NCBI GenBank assembly: GCA_964651385.1
Contig: CAZYYM010000083.1
Location: 1 to 15,976 of the forward strand
Direction of reading: 5' to 3'
Length of the DNA: 15,976 nt
DNA from: GCA-001735895 sp964651385
Lineage (GTDB): Bacteria > Pseudomonadota > Gammaproteobacteria > GCA-001735895
In this document: positions 15,745-15,976 of the stretch, in pieces
How the letters are laid out: each line of letters opens with the position of its first letter
Numbering within the stretch: position 1 is the stretch's first letter
The notes under the pieces: model-generated
Seen by the model: only the letters and a program-made list of their open reading frames with translations
Told to the model about the DNA's origin: nothing
Database searches by the model: none
Translations under genes and position numbers: made by a program

Positions 15745-15976
15745 CCAAATGCCCCCAGGACAAAAATCAATAAACCTTCAAAATATTATTAAATTGGACG
15801 TCGCGACAATGTAACAGTTCCTTATAATTTTGAATTTAGTAGCCGAAAATCTCGCATCAATACAAATACCACGGCATTCGTGGATATCCACGAATGCCGT
15901 GGTTAGATTTCAGTCACAAGCCGGGAATAGATTTGCAAAATAATATAATAGGCCTTTGTTTTTAAACAATTTATTA
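15745..15976. other. Non-coding right edge upstream of the sigma-54 activator
   Basis: No gene is visible in these 232 bases on either strand. They hold the 36-bp palindrome and an 8-bp palindrome GTCGCGAC near 15800. AT-rich -10-like words are present, but none is paired with a good -35. No TGG-N9-TGC sigma-54 core was found. Confidence 0.5.
15868..15903. repeat. Perfect 36-bp palindrome made of two nested hairpins
   Basis: The 36 bases equal their own reverse complement, with the centre at GATATC. Each half is also an inverted repeat, CCACG-N5-CGTGG. The four half-sites start at 15869, 15879, 15888 and 15898, so they sit about one helical turn apart. It lies 124-159 bp upstream of the sigma-54 activator start. 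On the reverse strand it is followed by a T-rich but interrupted stretch (TATTTGTATT), so it could also end a transcript entering from beyond the right edge. Operator and terminator readings are both open. Confidence 0.95.

Noticed and set aside
1..15976. Mobile element, prophage or CRISPR array
   Set aside because: No transposase, integrase or phage gene, no terminal inverted repeats around a gene, and no regularly spaced repeat array was found.

Overview
The window looks like chromosomal DNA of a Gram-negative proteobacterium, most likely a gammaproteobacterium. The evidence is an outer-membrane lipoprotein, a beta-barrel, a type II secretion secretin with its GspC partner, and two sigma-54 activators. 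Base composition is moderate and fairly even. No phage, IS element, CRISPR array, tRNA or rRNA was seen. The genus cannot be named from this sequence.

Layout. Positions 1-211 are non-coding with one short inverted repeat. A forward gene (212-1528) encodes an unrecognised membrane-anchored protein. It converges on a reverse-strand block (1542-6205) that reads, in transcription order: polysaccharide export lipoprotein, Wzz-like chain-length/co-polymerase protein, BY-type tyrosine autokinase and outer-membrane beta-barrel. These resemble the four envelope proteins of the XrtA/PEP-CTERM (EpsH exosortase) exopolysaccharide loci. Upstream, across a 273-bp spacer with several repeats, lies the reverse-strand prsK-prsR two-component pair (6479-9918). 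PrsK-PrsR is the dedicated regulator pair of PEP-CTERM systems, and PrsR is a sigma-54 activator. A forward NAD-dependent sugar epimerase (10036-10956) is divergent from prsK and converges on the next block. That block is a reverse gspC-gspD pair (10964-13761), behind a good sigma-70-like promoter. A reverse sigma-54 activator with two putative PAS domains (13984-15744) follows. Its upstream region carries a perfect 36-bp palindrome built from two smaller hairpins.

Working picture (inference). The epimerase could supply a nucleotide sugar for an exopolysaccharide. The Wzz-like protein and the kinase would control chain length and assembly, and the lipoprotein plus the beta-barrel would form the outer-membrane route. 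PrsK-PrsR would control PEP-CTERM or EPS genes. GspC-GspD make the outer-membrane port of a type II secretion system whose other parts must lie elsewhere. The exosortase XrtA, glycosyltransferases, the XrtA-linked ATPase and any PEP-CTERM target are not in the window, so the locus is split or continues elsewhere.

No wholly new system could be demonstrated. The best leads are the nested palindrome at 15868-15903, the repeats between prsR and the export gene, the unrecognised protein at 212-1528, and the CxxC motif in the sensory part of the second sigma-54 activator.
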